A stretch of 64,000 nt of DNA from Streptomyces canus (GTDB lineage: Bacteria; Actinomycetota; Actinomycetes; Streptomycetales; Streptomycetaceae), in contig NZ_JAUSYQ010000002.1 of the NCBI RefSeq assembly GCF_030816965.1, forward strand, positions 3,505,001 to 3,569,000, given 5' to 3'. Shown in pieces: positions 10,950 to 18,586 of the stretch. The position numbers and the translations under genes were made by a program. A model generated the notes under the pieces. The model did not search any database and was not told the DNA's origin. It worked only from the letters and a program-made list of their open reading frames with translations. The first letter of the stretch is position 1, and the number at the start of each line of letters is the position of its first letter.

Positions 10950-11047
10950 GAACGGTGTTCCGCGGGTTTCCCCGGCGGCGACGCCAACATTACACGGTCC
11001 ACCGGGTGGAACACCAAATCGTTTCCCTGGGGGCGGGAGGGGCAACG

Positions 11048-11281
11048 TCAAGCGGTCACGAACGAGTAGAACCGCTTCAGCGTGCAGTGTTCTTCGAGGA
11101 GGCGGCCGTAGATCGGCTCACCCTCGAGTTCGCGGTACGTCTCGATGGGGTCGCCTTTTATGATCAGCGCCCGCGCGCACTCCTCGCACCAGTACTGGTA
11201 GTCGGGATTGACCGGCTCCATGTCCCGCACGATCGGCGTTCCGCTGCCGCACCAGTCGCACTTTCGCCTGTGTGCACCCAT
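11048..11281 (-). CDS. Small zinc-ribbon-like protein
   Basis: A 77-residue protein with two CxxC pairs, CDWC near residue 8 and CEEC near residue 32, spaced as in a zinc ribbon. An acidic, aromatic C-terminus follows. The start codon lies three bases after the stop of the 57-residue zinc-ribbon gene upstream, whose 3' end supplies a GGAG, so the two are probably co-translated. No specific family is recognised; RNA or protein binding is possible. Confidence 0.7.
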   Translation of the reverse strand: MGAHRRKCDWCGSGTPIVRDMEPVNPDYQYWCEECARALIIKGDPIETYRELEGEPIYGRLLEEHCTLKRFYSFVTA

Positions 11282-11284
11282 CGT

Positions 11285-11458
11285 TCAGCTCCAGCTGTGG
11301 CCGCAGGCCGTGCACACGTAGGAGATTCCGCCGTTGTCGCCGAGTACCTGGGCGACATGGACAGAACCGCAGGAAGGGCAGATGAGGCGGACCGTCGTGT
11401 CCCTTGTCGACGCCGCTTCGTGGAGGTGGCCGACCTCCACGAGGATGCTCGCAGGCAT
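11285..11458 (-). CDS. 57-residue zinc-ribbon protein
   Basis: The short ORF begins MPASILVEVGHLHEAA and has two CxxC pairs, CPSC (about 27-30) and CTAC (about 49-52), followed by GHSW. This is the layout of a C4 zinc ribbon such as those in small rubredoxin-like or transcription-associated proteins. A strong GGGAGGGAG ribosome-binding site lies just before the ATG. It is tightly followed by another small CxxC protein. Function unknown; the conserved cysteine geometry and good RBS make it a real gene rather than noise. Confidence 0.72.
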   Translation of the reverse strand: MPASILVEVGHLHEAASTRDTTVRLICPSCGSVHVAQVLGDNGGISYVCTACGHSWS

Positions 11459-11527
11459 CACTACTCCCTCCCGTAGGGCCGCGCCCCCTTCCGGCCGTTT
11501 GATTCTGCCACGGCCGGACCAATACGG

Positions 11528-13000
11528 TCAGCGACGCCTGAGTACCAGTCCGGACACGGCGCCCACCAAGGCGGTCCCGGCCAGCGCGAACATGCACGTC
11601 CAAAGCGCCTCCGCAGAGGTATACGCCTCAGAGGGGCCCAGTGACTCAAGTCGATTCAAGAACAGTGTGCCGAAGCCCGCGACGCCGATCAGCTGGCCGA
11701 GCTGGGTGACCGTGGCGAGCAGGCCGCTGGCGTCCGCCGCGTGCCGGGGCGGCACCGTGGCCAGGGCGCCGGTGAGTGTGGGGCTGAAGGCGAGCGCGAG
11801 CCCGACGCCCACGCCGGCGTACGCCGCGTACAGCGCGACGCCGCCGTCGCCGCCGTCCTTGAGCGCCAGGCCCACGCCCAGCGAGGCCAGCGCGGTGATC
11901 ACGAACCCGGCGGGCGTCAACAGCCGCTGCCAGGAGGCCGGCCAGGCGCGCCAGGTCAGTCCGACGATGCCGAAGATCACCGCGGTCGGCGCGAAGGAGA
12001 GCCCGGCCCGCAGCGCGCTGTAGCCGAGGCCGCCCTGCACGTACAGGGTGAGCACGAAGAGGAAGCCGCCGTTGACGGCCATGACCGCCATGATCCGGAA
12101 GACGGCGAGGCCCATGCCGGGATGGCGCAGCACGCTCGGTGTGATCAGCGGGGCACCGCCGCGCCTCGCCAGCCGGGACTCGTAGCCGCAGAAAACGGTG
12201 AACAGGATCGCGGCGGCGGCCAGGGACAGCCAGGACCACAGCGGCCAGTCCTCCTCCTGCCCGAGCACCAGCGGCACCGTGCACAGCGACACGGCCGCGC
12301 CGAGCAGCACCAGGCCGGGCAGGTCGAGACCGCGCGCCCGGTCCCGGGGCGTCGGACGGTCCCCGGGCAGCAGGACACGGGCGCCTGCGGCGAGCAGGAC
12401 GAGACCCACCGGCACGTTCACGAGGAACACCGGCCGCCAGCCCGTGCCGAACAGGTCGGCGCTGACCAGAACTCCACCGACGACCTGCCCGGCGGCGGCG
12501 CCGACCGCGAGGACCGCCGAGTACACGCCGAGCGCCTTCATCCGGGCCTCACCGGTGAAGTTGCGCTGGATCAGGCTGAGCACCTGCGGGATCATCACCG
12601 CCGAGCCGGCGCCCTGCACCAGCCGGAAGACGATCAGTTCGGTGGCTCCCTGCGCCAGCCCGCAGGCGAGCGAGGCCGCCGTGAACAGGGCGAGCCCGGC
12701 GAGGTGGACCCGGCCGTGCCCGAACCGTTCGCCGAGCCGGGCGCCGGTGATCAGCAGCACCGAGTACGTGATGGCGTATCCGGCGACGACCAGCTGGAGT
12801 TGGGCGCCGGAGGCGTGCAGTTCCGTGCCGATCGTCGGGGCCGCGACGTTCACGATGAACACGTCGAGCAGCGCCATGAACTGGGCGGCGAGCACGAGCG
12901 CGAGCAGCGGCCGGGGCCGGTTGTCAGTGGCGGGTGCTTCACTTTTTGCAGAGGGGGAATCGAGTGCGGGATTCGGTCCCGTCCGGGGCGTTGTCGTCAT
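11528..13000 (-). CDS. DHA2-family MFS drug exporter (14 TM)
   Basis: A 490-residue protein of the major facilitator superfamily. After a short polar N-terminus come about 14 hydrophobic helices. MFS motif A-like GARLGERFGHGR lies after TM2 and an antiporter motif C-like stretch in TM5 (AVGAAAGQVVGG), both typical of proton-driven multidrug antiporters of the DHA2 branch. The ATG at 13000 (MTTTPRTGPNP) was chosen over longer in-frame extensions that run into the divergent regulator. It is transcribed divergently from an XRE-type regulator, with a palindrome between them. Substrate unknown. Confidence 0.88.
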   Translation of the reverse strand: MTTTPRTGPNPALDSPSAKSEAPATDNRPRPLLALVLAAQFMALLDVFIVNVAAPTIGTELHASGAQLQLVVAGYAITYSVLLITGARLGERFGHGRVHLAGLALFTAASLACGLAQGATELIVFRLVQGAGSAVMIPQVLSLIQRNFTGEARMKALGVYSAVLAVGAAAGQVVGGVLVSADLFGTGWRPVFLVNVPVGLVLLAAGARVLLPGDRPTPRDRARGLDLPGLVLLGAAVSLCTVPLVLGQEEDWPLWSWLSLAAAAILFTVFCGYESRLARRGGAPLITPSVLRHPGMGLAVFRIMAVMAVNGGFLFVLTLYVQGGLGYSALRAGLSFAPTAVIFGIVGLTWRAWPASWQRLLTPAGFVITALASLGVGLALKDGGDGGVALYAAYAGVGVGLALAFSPTLTGALATVPPRHAADASGLLATVTQLGQLIGVAGFGTLFLNRLESLGPSEAYTSAEALWTCMFALAGTALVGAVSGLVLRRR

Positions 13001-13048
13001 GCCGTCGAGCCTGAGGACATCCCGGTAAAGGTGCCGAGAGCCCGCCGA

Positions 13049-13065
13049 TGCTGGTACTGCCAGCA
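13049..13065. promoter_or_regulatory. Palindromic candidate operator between exporter and regulator
   Basis: TGCTGG-TACTG-CCAGCA is a perfect 6+6 inverted repeat with a 5-bp centre. It lies 49 bp from the exporter start and 57 bp from the regulator start. Its position in the divergent promoter region suggests it is the regulator's binding site. Confidence 0.45.
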
Positions 13066-13121
13066 CCTGGCAAGCGCCGCGTGCGGCACCGAGGATGGTC
13101 GGGACGAGGGGGGACGTGACG

Positions 13122-13970
13122 ATGAGGACGACACAGCGACGACGGCCCGAGCTGGCCTCGTTCCTGCGCAGCAGGCGGGCCCGGGTGACTCCGGCCGACG
13201 TGGGCATGCCGCCGGGCCTCAGGCGCCGCACCCCGGGACTGCGGCGCGAGGAGGTCGCCCAGCTCTCCGGCGTCGGTGTGACCTGGTACACGTGGCTGGA
13301 GCAGGGCCGGCCGATCAACGCGTCCGCGCAGGTCCTTGACGCCGTGGCCCGCACGCTCCGGCTGGACCCTCCGGAGCGGGAGCATCTGTACCGCCTGGCG
13401 CAGGTGCCGTTCGCCCCGGCTCCGGAGGGCCTGACACGGTCGACGAGCCCGGAGGTGCAGGGCATCATCGACGCCCTCGACCCGCTTCCGGCGGTCGTCT
13501 ACAACTCGCGCTACGACATCCTGGCCACCAATCCCGGCTACCGGGACCTGTTCCTGATCCCGGAGATCGTCGACATCGGGGTGGCGAACGCGCTGTGGAC
13601 GCTGTTCACGGTGTCCGAGCGGGCCTGTCCGCTGATGTACCGGGAGCGCGAGCTGCCCGTCATGGTGGCGACGCTGCGGTCCTCGTACGGCAGACATGTG
13701 GGCGAGCCGGCCTGGGAAAGCTTCATAGCCGCGCTGGCGGCGGCCAGCCCGTACTTCGCCGAGCTGTGGGCGAGCGGAGAGGTGGTGCAACCGGGGCCAC
13801 GGGTCAAGACGTTCCGTCACAAGGCGGTGGGCGAACTGCGGATGACGTCCCAATCGCTGTCGATCGACGGGATGCCGGAGTGCCGGATCGTGGTCTACAC
13901 ACCGGAGGACGAGGAGACGCGGGAGAAAGCGGCGCGGCTGCGGGAGCACACAGAAAATCCCGCCTCCTGA
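13122..13970 (+). CDS. XRE-family regulator with MmyB-like ligand-binding domain
   Basis: A 282-residue protein (ATG at 13122, eight bases after GAGGGGGG; a GTG at 13116 is possible). The N-terminal HTH (about 5-85) contains the family signature RTPGLRREEVAQLSGVGVTW, and the C-terminal 180 residues match the MmyB-like pocket (PAVVYNSRYDILATNPGYRDL) thought to sense small hydrophobic molecules. It is divergent from a DHA2 exporter that it probably controls. The last codons overlap a hairpin that terminates the opposing tRNA gene. Confidence 0.88.
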   Translation: MRTTQRRRPELASFLRSRRARVTPADVGMPPGLRRRTPGLRREEVAQLSGVGVTWYTWLEQGRPINASAQVLDAVARTLRLDPPEREHLYRLAQVPFAPAPEGLTRSTSPEVQGIIDALDPLPAVVYNSRYDILATNPGYRDLFLIPEIVDIGVANALWTLFTVSERACPLMYRERELPVMVATLRSSYGRHVGEPAWESFIAALAAASPYFAELWASGEVVQPGPRVKTFRHKAVGELRMTSQSLSIDGMPECRIVVYTPEDEETREKAARLREHTENPAS

Positions 13971-13981
13971 AGGAGGCGGGA
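13958..13981 (-). terminator. tRNA-Ala terminator, overlapping the regulator's 3' end
   Basis: A perfect 10-bp stem (13958-13967 with 13972-13981) with a 4-nt loop is followed on the minus strand by TTTT. It lies 46 bp downstream of the second tRNA-Ala and overlaps the stop codon of the convergent regulator gene. Confidence 0.8.
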
Positions 13982-14027
13982 CCCTGATGATCACCGATCT
14001 TTGACAACTCAACAGAGTGTCGATCTG

Positions 14028-14100
14028 TGGAGCTAAGGAGAATTGAACTCCTGACCTCCTGCATGCCATGCAGGCGCTCTACCAACTGAGCTATAGCCCC
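14028..14100 (-). tRNA. tRNA-Ala(GGC), second copy
   Basis: A 73-nt cloverleaf nearly identical to the tRNA at 10877-10949, with the same acceptor stem including G3:U70, the same GGC anticodon, and only a few differences in the D/variable/T-arm region. CCA is not encoded. It has its own candidate promoter and terminator. Confidence 0.96.
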
Positions 14101-14135
14101 TTGTGTTCTTCCCGCTCGGCGGGCGAACAAGAAGA

Positions 14136-14164
14136 ACTTTAGCCTGCGACCTGCCGGAAGTGAA
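14136..14164 (-). promoter_or_regulatory. Candidate promoter of the second tRNA-Ala
   Basis: On the minus strand TTCACT (14164-14159), a 17-bp spacer and TAAAGT (14141-14136) resemble a housekeeping-sigma promoter about 35 bp upstream of the mature tRNA 5' end. Confidence 0.4.
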
Positions 14165-14180
14165 ATCCGGTCCGGAGCCC

Positions 14181-14840
14181 TCAGTCGTCGTCGCCGAGCA
14201 CCGGCTCCGGGAGAGTGCCGGCATTGTGCTCCATGAGGCGCCAGCCGCGGGCACCCTGGCCGAGGACGGACCAGCAGCAGTTGGAGAGTCCGCCGAGGCT
14301 CTCCCAGTACCGGGCGTCCAGACCAAGCAGCCGGCCGATGGTGGTGCGGATCGTGCCGCCGTGGCTGACCACGACAAGGGTGCCGTCCTCGGGGAGCTTC
14401 TCGGCATGCCGGAGCACGACGGGAGCGGCGCGGTCGGCGACCTCGGTCTCCAGTTCGCCGCCGCCGCGGCGCACCGGCTCACCGCGCTTCCACGCGGCGT
14501 ACTCCTCACCGTGCCGGGCGATGATCTCCTCGTGCGTCAGCCCCTGCCAGACGCCCGCGTAAGTCTCGCGCAGGCCCTCGTCGTGGGCCACCTCCAGGCC
14601 GGTGAGCGCGGCGAGCTCGGCCGCGGTGTTCGCGGCCCGCTGGAGGTCTGAGGCGACGATGGCGTCGGGCTGGAGGGAGGCCAGCAGCCGGGCGGCCCTG
14701 CGGGCCTGGCCGACACCGGTCTCGGTGAGCTCGACGTCGGTGGTGCCCTGGAAGCGGCGCTCCACGTTCCAGGAGGTCTGGCCGTGCCGCCACAGGATGA
14801 CGCGACGGCCCCGGCCCTTCCGGTCGGCGGGAGCGGTCAC
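14181..14840 (-). CDS. Histidine phosphatase family protein (phosphoglycerate mutase-like)
   Basis: A 219-residue protein with the RHG catalytic motif in VILWRHGQTSWN (residue about 16), the second histidine in VVVSHGGTIRT and the acidic catalytic residue in ETYAGVWQG. Members include cofactor-dependent phosphoglycerate mutase and broad-range phosphatases; the short length suits a phosphatase. The GTG at 14840 overlaps the rsfS stop (GTGA), so the two are translationally coupled, an order conserved in Streptomyces. Substrate cannot be told from sequence. Confidence 0.88.
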   Translation of the reverse strand: MTAPADRKGRGRRVILWRHGQTSWNVERRFQGTTDVELTETGVGQARRAARLLASLQPDAIVASDLQRAANTAAELAALTGLEVAHDEGLRETYAGVWQGLTHEEIIARHGEEYAAWKRGEPVRRGGGELETEVADRAAPVVLRHAEKLPEDGTLVVVSHGGTIRTTIGRLLGLDARYWESLGGLSNCCWSVLGQGARGWRLMEHNAGTLPEPVLGDDD

Positions 14841-15280
14841 CGCGGCTCCCCGAACTCGGCGGCGTCCTCCTCGGCCCGGAGCTTGGTGTGCTCCTCCGCC
14901 TTGCCGCGGGTCGCCTTGGCATCGGCCGGCAGCTCCAGCTCGGGGCAGTCCTTCCACAGCCGCTCCAGAGCGTAGAAGACCCGCTCCTCGCTGTGCTGGA
15001 CATGCACGACGATGTCCACGTAGTCGAGCAGGACCCAGCGGGCCTCGCGGTCGCCCTCGCGGCGCACCGGCTTGGCGCCGAGCTCCTTCGAGAGCCGCTC
15101 CTCGATCTCGTCGACGATGGACTTGACCTGGCGGTCGTTGGGTGCGGACGCCAGCAGGAAGGCGTCGGTGATCGACAGGACGTCGCTGACGTCGTAGGCG
15201 ATCACATCATGGGCGAGCTTGTCGGCGGCCGCCTGCGCGGCGGCGTTGATGAGCTCGAGAGAACGGTCAGTGGCGGTCAC
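14837..15280 (-). CDS. rsfS: Ribosomal silencing factor RsfS
   Basis: A 147-residue RsfS/Iojap protein that binds uL14 on the 50S subunit and blocks subunit joining when nutrients are scarce. Diagnostic sequences are VIAYDVSDVLSITDAFLLAS, ARWVLLDYVDIVVHV and a terminal-region Tyr-Ala-Leu-Glu-Arg-Leu-Trp stretch. The GTG at 15280 (VTATDRSLELI) gives the usual family start. The C-terminal 30 residues are an acidic/basic tail. It sits between nadD/LCP and the phosphatase, a common context since nadD-rsfS pairs are widespread. Confidence 0.93.
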   Translation of the reverse strand: MTATDRSLELINAAAQAAADKLAHDVIAYDVSDVLSITDAFLLASAPNDRQVKSIVDEIEERLSKELGAKPVRREGDREARWVLLDYVDIVVHVQHSEERVFYALERLWKDCPELELPADAKATRGKAEEHTKLRAEEDAAEFGEPR

Positions 15281-15337
15281 TACAAGGCTTTCGGTCGGCG
15301 GTCGATTGACATCAAGGGTCTCACGGACCGCCGACGG

Positions 15338-15370
15338 CACCCCACGTGATCGTGGAGATCACGTGGGGTG
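15338..15370 (-). terminator. Terminator after the LCP-like gene
   Basis: A perfect 14-bp stem (15338-15351 with 15357-15370) with a 5-nt loop lies 24 bp beyond the stop of the LCP-like gene and before rsfS. Confidence 0.75.
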
Positions 15371-15394
15371 ACGCTTCGGAGCCGGAGACCGGGC

Positions 15395-17266
15395 CTAGGA
15401 CGAGGAGGACGGCTTGTAGTCCTGGCCGAGGACCACGGAGACGTTCGCGCTCGACGACAGGGTGCCCTTGGTGACCGCGCCGGCGGGCAGGCCCAGGGTC
15501 TTGGCGACCTCGGTGGCATTCGCCTTGTCGGCGGCGTCGGCGTAGACGACCTTGGATGTGGCCTGCGCCGAGGAGGGCGTGCCGCCGTCGACGAAGGTGA
15601 AACCGCCGTTGAGGAGGACGACGCGGGCCTTCTCGGTGTTGTCCTTGGTGCCGGTGGCGTTCTGGACGGAGACGCTGACGGCCGCGTCCTTGTCGGGGCT
15701 CTTCGCCTTGCCGCCGAGGACGTCCTTGACCACGCCGGCACTGGCCGCCGCGCTCAGCGTGCCGTCCTGCTGGACCGGCAGCAGCGCGGTCTTGTAGTCG
15801 CCGCCCTTGGCGAGGTCGGCGAGCTTGGCGAGGAAGGTGCCGAGATCCTTGTCGGTCAGGGACGGGTCCAGGATCTGGGCCAGTGTCTGCACGGTGGTGG
15901 TCGCGGCCGTCGGGTCGGAGGACAGCTTGCGCAGCACGCCCTGCAGGACCTGGCCGAAGCGCTCCAGCTGGGCGTTCTGGGCCTCGCCGGAGGCGCGGTA
16001 GGTGGCGTAGGCGACGGCCATCTTGCCGCTGAGGGTCTGGCCCTTCCCCTTGTTCACCAGGGGCGCCTGGCCCTTCTTCTTGGCGTCCGGGTCGGGCACG
16101 GCGGTGTTGGTGTCGACGTCGATGTTGCCGACGAGGTCGACCAGGTTCTGAAGATAGGGGGTGTCCAGACGCCAGGTGCCCTCGATGTCGGTGCCGAGGA
16201 CGGTGTCGAGGGAGTCGACGGTCCCGGAGGAGCCGTCGTCGTCGACCGACTTGGCGAGGGTCGTCGTGGTGCCGTCGTCGGCCGTCAGGGCGAGGGAGTT
16301 GGGGATCAGGACGGTGGTGGCCTGCTTGGTGGTGGTGTTGTCGACGAGCAGCGCCGTGGAGGTGCCGCCCTTCGCTGTGTTGTGCAGATGGACGACGATC
16401 ACGTCGCGGTTCTGGGCACTCGCCGCGATCGTGGTGCCCTTCTTGCTCTCCGGGTCCGAGAGAGCGGGCAGCTTTCCGGCGTACCAGAGGTAGCCGACGC
16501 CGCCCACCGCGACCAGGGCGAGGACGACGACCAGGGCGACGAGCCGGCTGCGGGCGCGGCGCTTGGCCTCCTCACGGCGTTCGGTGCGGTTCTCGGTGAA
16601 GTTGAGCCAGTCGATGACGTCCTCGGAGTCACCGTCGGGCTCCTCGACGAACGCGAACTGTGCGGTGTGGTACTGCCGTTCCTCCCCCTCGGCGGGGTCC
16701 GCGCCGGGACGGGCGGCACCGGGACGACCCGCGTCGGCAAGGTCCTCCTCGACCGCCGGGCGGTAGCCCTGGCCGGTCTGAGGGCCCGCAGCGTGCCCCC
16801 GGCCGGCCTGCGTGCCCTGCGCATGGCCCCGGCCGGCCTGCGTGCCCCTGGACGACCCGCCCTGCTGCGGGATGTAGGCGGTCTGCTCGGCGACCCGGGG
16901 CTGCTGACCGCTCGCGGCGGCCTGGCCGTACGGGTCGTACGCCGCCGAACCGCCGCCCTGCTGGGCCCCGTTGGCGTAGGGGTCGTAGGGCGGCACGGGC
17001 GCCTGCTGACCGGTGTCGCCGGCGCCGTAGGGGTCGTACGGCGGGACGGGGTTCTGGGTGCCCGTGTCGTACGGCGCGGCCTGTCGGTTGCCCGTGGCGT
17101 ACGGGTCGTAGCCGTAGCCCTGCTGCGCGTAGGGGTCGTACTGCTGCTGCGGGGCCTGTTGCGGCGGGACCTGCTGGTACACCGGTCGGCCGTAATCGTC
17201 ATAGCCGACGAGTGCGTACTGGTTCTCCTGATCGTCGCCGTAGCCCGCGTCGTATCGGTCGTTCAC
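15395..17266 (-). CDS. LCP/LytR_C-type wall glycopolymer ligase-like protein
   Basis: A 623-residue protein. Residues 1-245 are a cytoplasmic disordered region with at least five YDPY repeats and Gln/Gly-rich spacers. One TM helix follows (LVALVVVLALVAVGGVGYLW), then an extracytoplasmic LCP-like domain and a C-terminal LytR_C domain (VSVSVQNATGTKDNTEKA). LCP enzymes transfer teichoic acids and similar polymers to peptidoglycan. The usual S-x-PRD and R-SDT motifs are not intact here (IPNSL and GGTST instead). From memory, the LCP protein next to nadD in S. coelicolor is PdtA, needed for proper sporulation. GTG start after GAGAGGGG; nadD is 16 bp upstream. Confidence 0.82.
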   Translation of the reverse strand: MNDRYDAGYGDDQENQYALVGYDDYGRPVYQQVPPQQAPQQQYDPYAQQGYGYDPYATGNRQAAPYDTGTQNPVPPYDPYGAGDTGQQAPVPPYDPYANGAQQGGGSAAYDPYGQAAASGQQPRVAEQTAYIPQQGGSSRGTQAGRGHAQGTQAGRGHAAGPQTGQGYRPAVEEDLADAGRPGAARPGADPAEGEERQYHTAQFAFVEEPDGDSEDVIDWLNFTENRTERREEAKRRARSRLVALVVVLALVAVGGVGYLWYAGKLPALSDPESKKGTTIAASAQNRDVIVVHLHNTAKGGTSTALLVDNTTTKQATTVLIPNSLALTADDGTTTTLAKSVDDDGSSGTVDSLDTVLGTDIEGTWRLDTPYLQNLVDLVGNIDVDTNTAVPDPDAKKKGQAPLVNKGKGQTLSGKMAVAYATYRASGEAQNAQLERFGQVLQGVLRKLSSDPTAATTTVQTLAQILDPSLTDKDLGTFLAKLADLAKGGDYKTALLPVQQDGTLSAAASAGVVKDVLGGKAKSPDKDAAVSVSVQNATGTKDNTEKARVVLLNGGFTFVDGGTPSSAQATSKVVYADAADKANATEVAKTLGLPAGAVTKGTLSSSANVSVVLGQDYKPSSSS

Positions 17267-17282
17267 CGGTGCCCCTCTCGGC

Positions 17283-17921
17283 TCACTCGCCGCGGTACAG
17301 CTCGCGCTTGTCGATGTAACGCACGACTCCGTCCGGCACCAGGTACCAGACGGGGTCGCCCTTGGCGACTCTCGCCCGGCAGTCGGTGGAGGAGATGGCC
17401 AGGGCGGGGACCTCGACGAGGGAGACGCCGCCCTCGGGCAGCCCGGGGTCGGCCAGAGTGTGGCCGGGCCGGGTGACTCCGATGAAGTGCGCGAGAGAGA
17501 AGAGCTCTTCCGCGTCCCGCCAGGTGAGGATCTGGCCGAGGGCGTCGGCGCCCGTGATGAAGAAGAGGTCGGTGTCGGGGTTGAGGGACTTGAGGTCGCG
17601 CAGCGTGTCCGTGGTGTAGGTCGCGCCACCGCGGTCGATGTCGATGCGGCTGACCGAGAACTGCGGGTTCTCGGCGGTCGCGATGACCGTCATCAGGTAG
17701 CGGTCCTCGGCCGGGGAGACCCGGCGGTGGGTCTTCTGCCACGGCTGGCCGGTCGGTACGAACACCACCTCGTCCAGATGGAACTGCGCGACGGCCTCAC
17801 TGGCCGCCACGAGGTGCCCGTGGTGGATCGGGTCGAACGTTCCGCCCATGACGCCGAGGCGGCGCTTGCCGGGGTTCGACGGGCTGTTGCCCGGGCCGGT
17901 AGGCATGTCCTGCTCTCCCAT
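17283..17921 (-). CDS. nadD: Nicotinate-nucleotide adenylyltransferase
   Basis: A 212-residue enzyme joining nicotinate mononucleotide and ATP to form deamido-NAD. Nucleotidyltransferase motifs are clear: [12 protein letters not shown] near residue 26 and the ISSTDCR signature near the C-terminus. The ATG at 17921 gives a 20-residue polar extension; MPTGPGNS six codons in is an alternative. It is closely followed by the LCP-like gene, then rsfS. Confidence 0.95.
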   Translation of the reverse strand: MGEQDMPTGPGNSPSNPGKRRLGVMGGTFDPIHHGHLVAASEAVAQFHLDEVVFVPTGQPWQKTHRRVSPAEDRYLMTVIATAENPQFSVSRIDIDRGGATYTTDTLRDLKSLNPDTDLFFITGADALGQILTWRDAEELFSLAHFIGVTRPGHTLADPGLPEGGVSLVEVPALAISSTDCRARVAKGDPVWYLVPDGVVRYIDKRELYRGE

Positions 17922-18000
17922 GCGTGCAGACCCTACCGGCCCGATCTGAGGACACCGGCCGGCGGAGGCCCGAAGTGCCCCGCTCTGGGCACTCGGCGCC

Positions 18001-18165
18001 TCAGCGGTCGCGGTTGAAACGGGTGGTGATCCACAGCAGGAGCAGCAGGATGAGGAACGCGGCGCCGCCGGTCACCAAGGGGTCGAGGCTCTCGTGGTTG
18101 CCGCCGTGCTCCTCGCCCTCTGCGGCGAGGGTGACCAACTGGGCAGCGGTGCTGTGGAAGCTCAT
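18001..18165 (-). CDS. 54-residue single-TM protein
   Basis: Short [22 protein letters not shown], then a His/Asn-rich linker, one TM helix ([18 protein letters not shown]) and a basic NRDR end. It lies 79 bp upstream of nadD on the same strand. A second single-TM miniprotein lies just upstream. The TM followed by positive charges predicts N-out/C-in topology. No family recognised; coding bias and compactness support a real gene. Confidence 0.6.
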   Translation of the reverse strand: MSFHSTAAQLVTLAAEGEEHGGNHESLDPLVTGGAAFLILLLLLWITTRFNRDR

Positions 18166-18282
18166 CTTCGGCAGGACCTATCCGGTGGGCGGGATAAAGC
18201 TGTCGGCCCATGGTAAGCGGGCGCGGTGAGGGCGATCACGCCGACTCCACCGTTGGGGACGGCGGGGAACCTTCGCCCCTTC

Positions 18283-18441
18283 TCAGTCGTCCTTCCGCTT
18301 GTACCCCCGCAGCAGGAACCACGCGGTGAACGCACAGCCCAGGAACATCACGACCAGTACCACCCTGAGCAGATCTCCGGATCCCTGCTGCTCGGCGGCG
18401 CTCGCGGCCTCGGTGAGCCAGGCGGCCCGGGTGTGCTCCAT
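18283..18441 (-). CDS. 52-residue single-TM protein
   Basis: Begins MEHTRAAWLTEAASAAEQQG, has one TM helix (VVLVVMFLGCAFTAWFLL) and ends in RGYKRKDD. GGAG lies eight bases before the ATG at 18441; an in-frame upstream ATG at 18474 lacks a good site. It resembles the neighbouring 54-residue protein in size and layout without clear sequence similarity. Divergent from the M48 protease gene. Function unknown. Confidence 0.62.
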   Translation of the reverse strand: MEHTRAAWLTEAASAAEQQGSGDLLRVVLVVMFLGCAFTAWFLLRGYKRKDD

Positions 18442-18586
18442 GACGTGGACTCCTTCGCTGTACTGCCCGTCCACGCTATCTCCGCCTAGGCTGGGCTCTG
18501 CTTCGGGGGCGCAAAGGGCCGCACAAGGGTCCGCAAAGGATCACAGAGGTCAAAGGGCACAGCCAAAGACGCACATGGGGGAAGAC

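Noticed and set aside
10877..14100. Integrative element bounded by the two tRNA-Ala genes
   Set aside because: No integrase, excisionase or direct att repeat is seen; the interval is ordinary chromosomal-type coding DNA.
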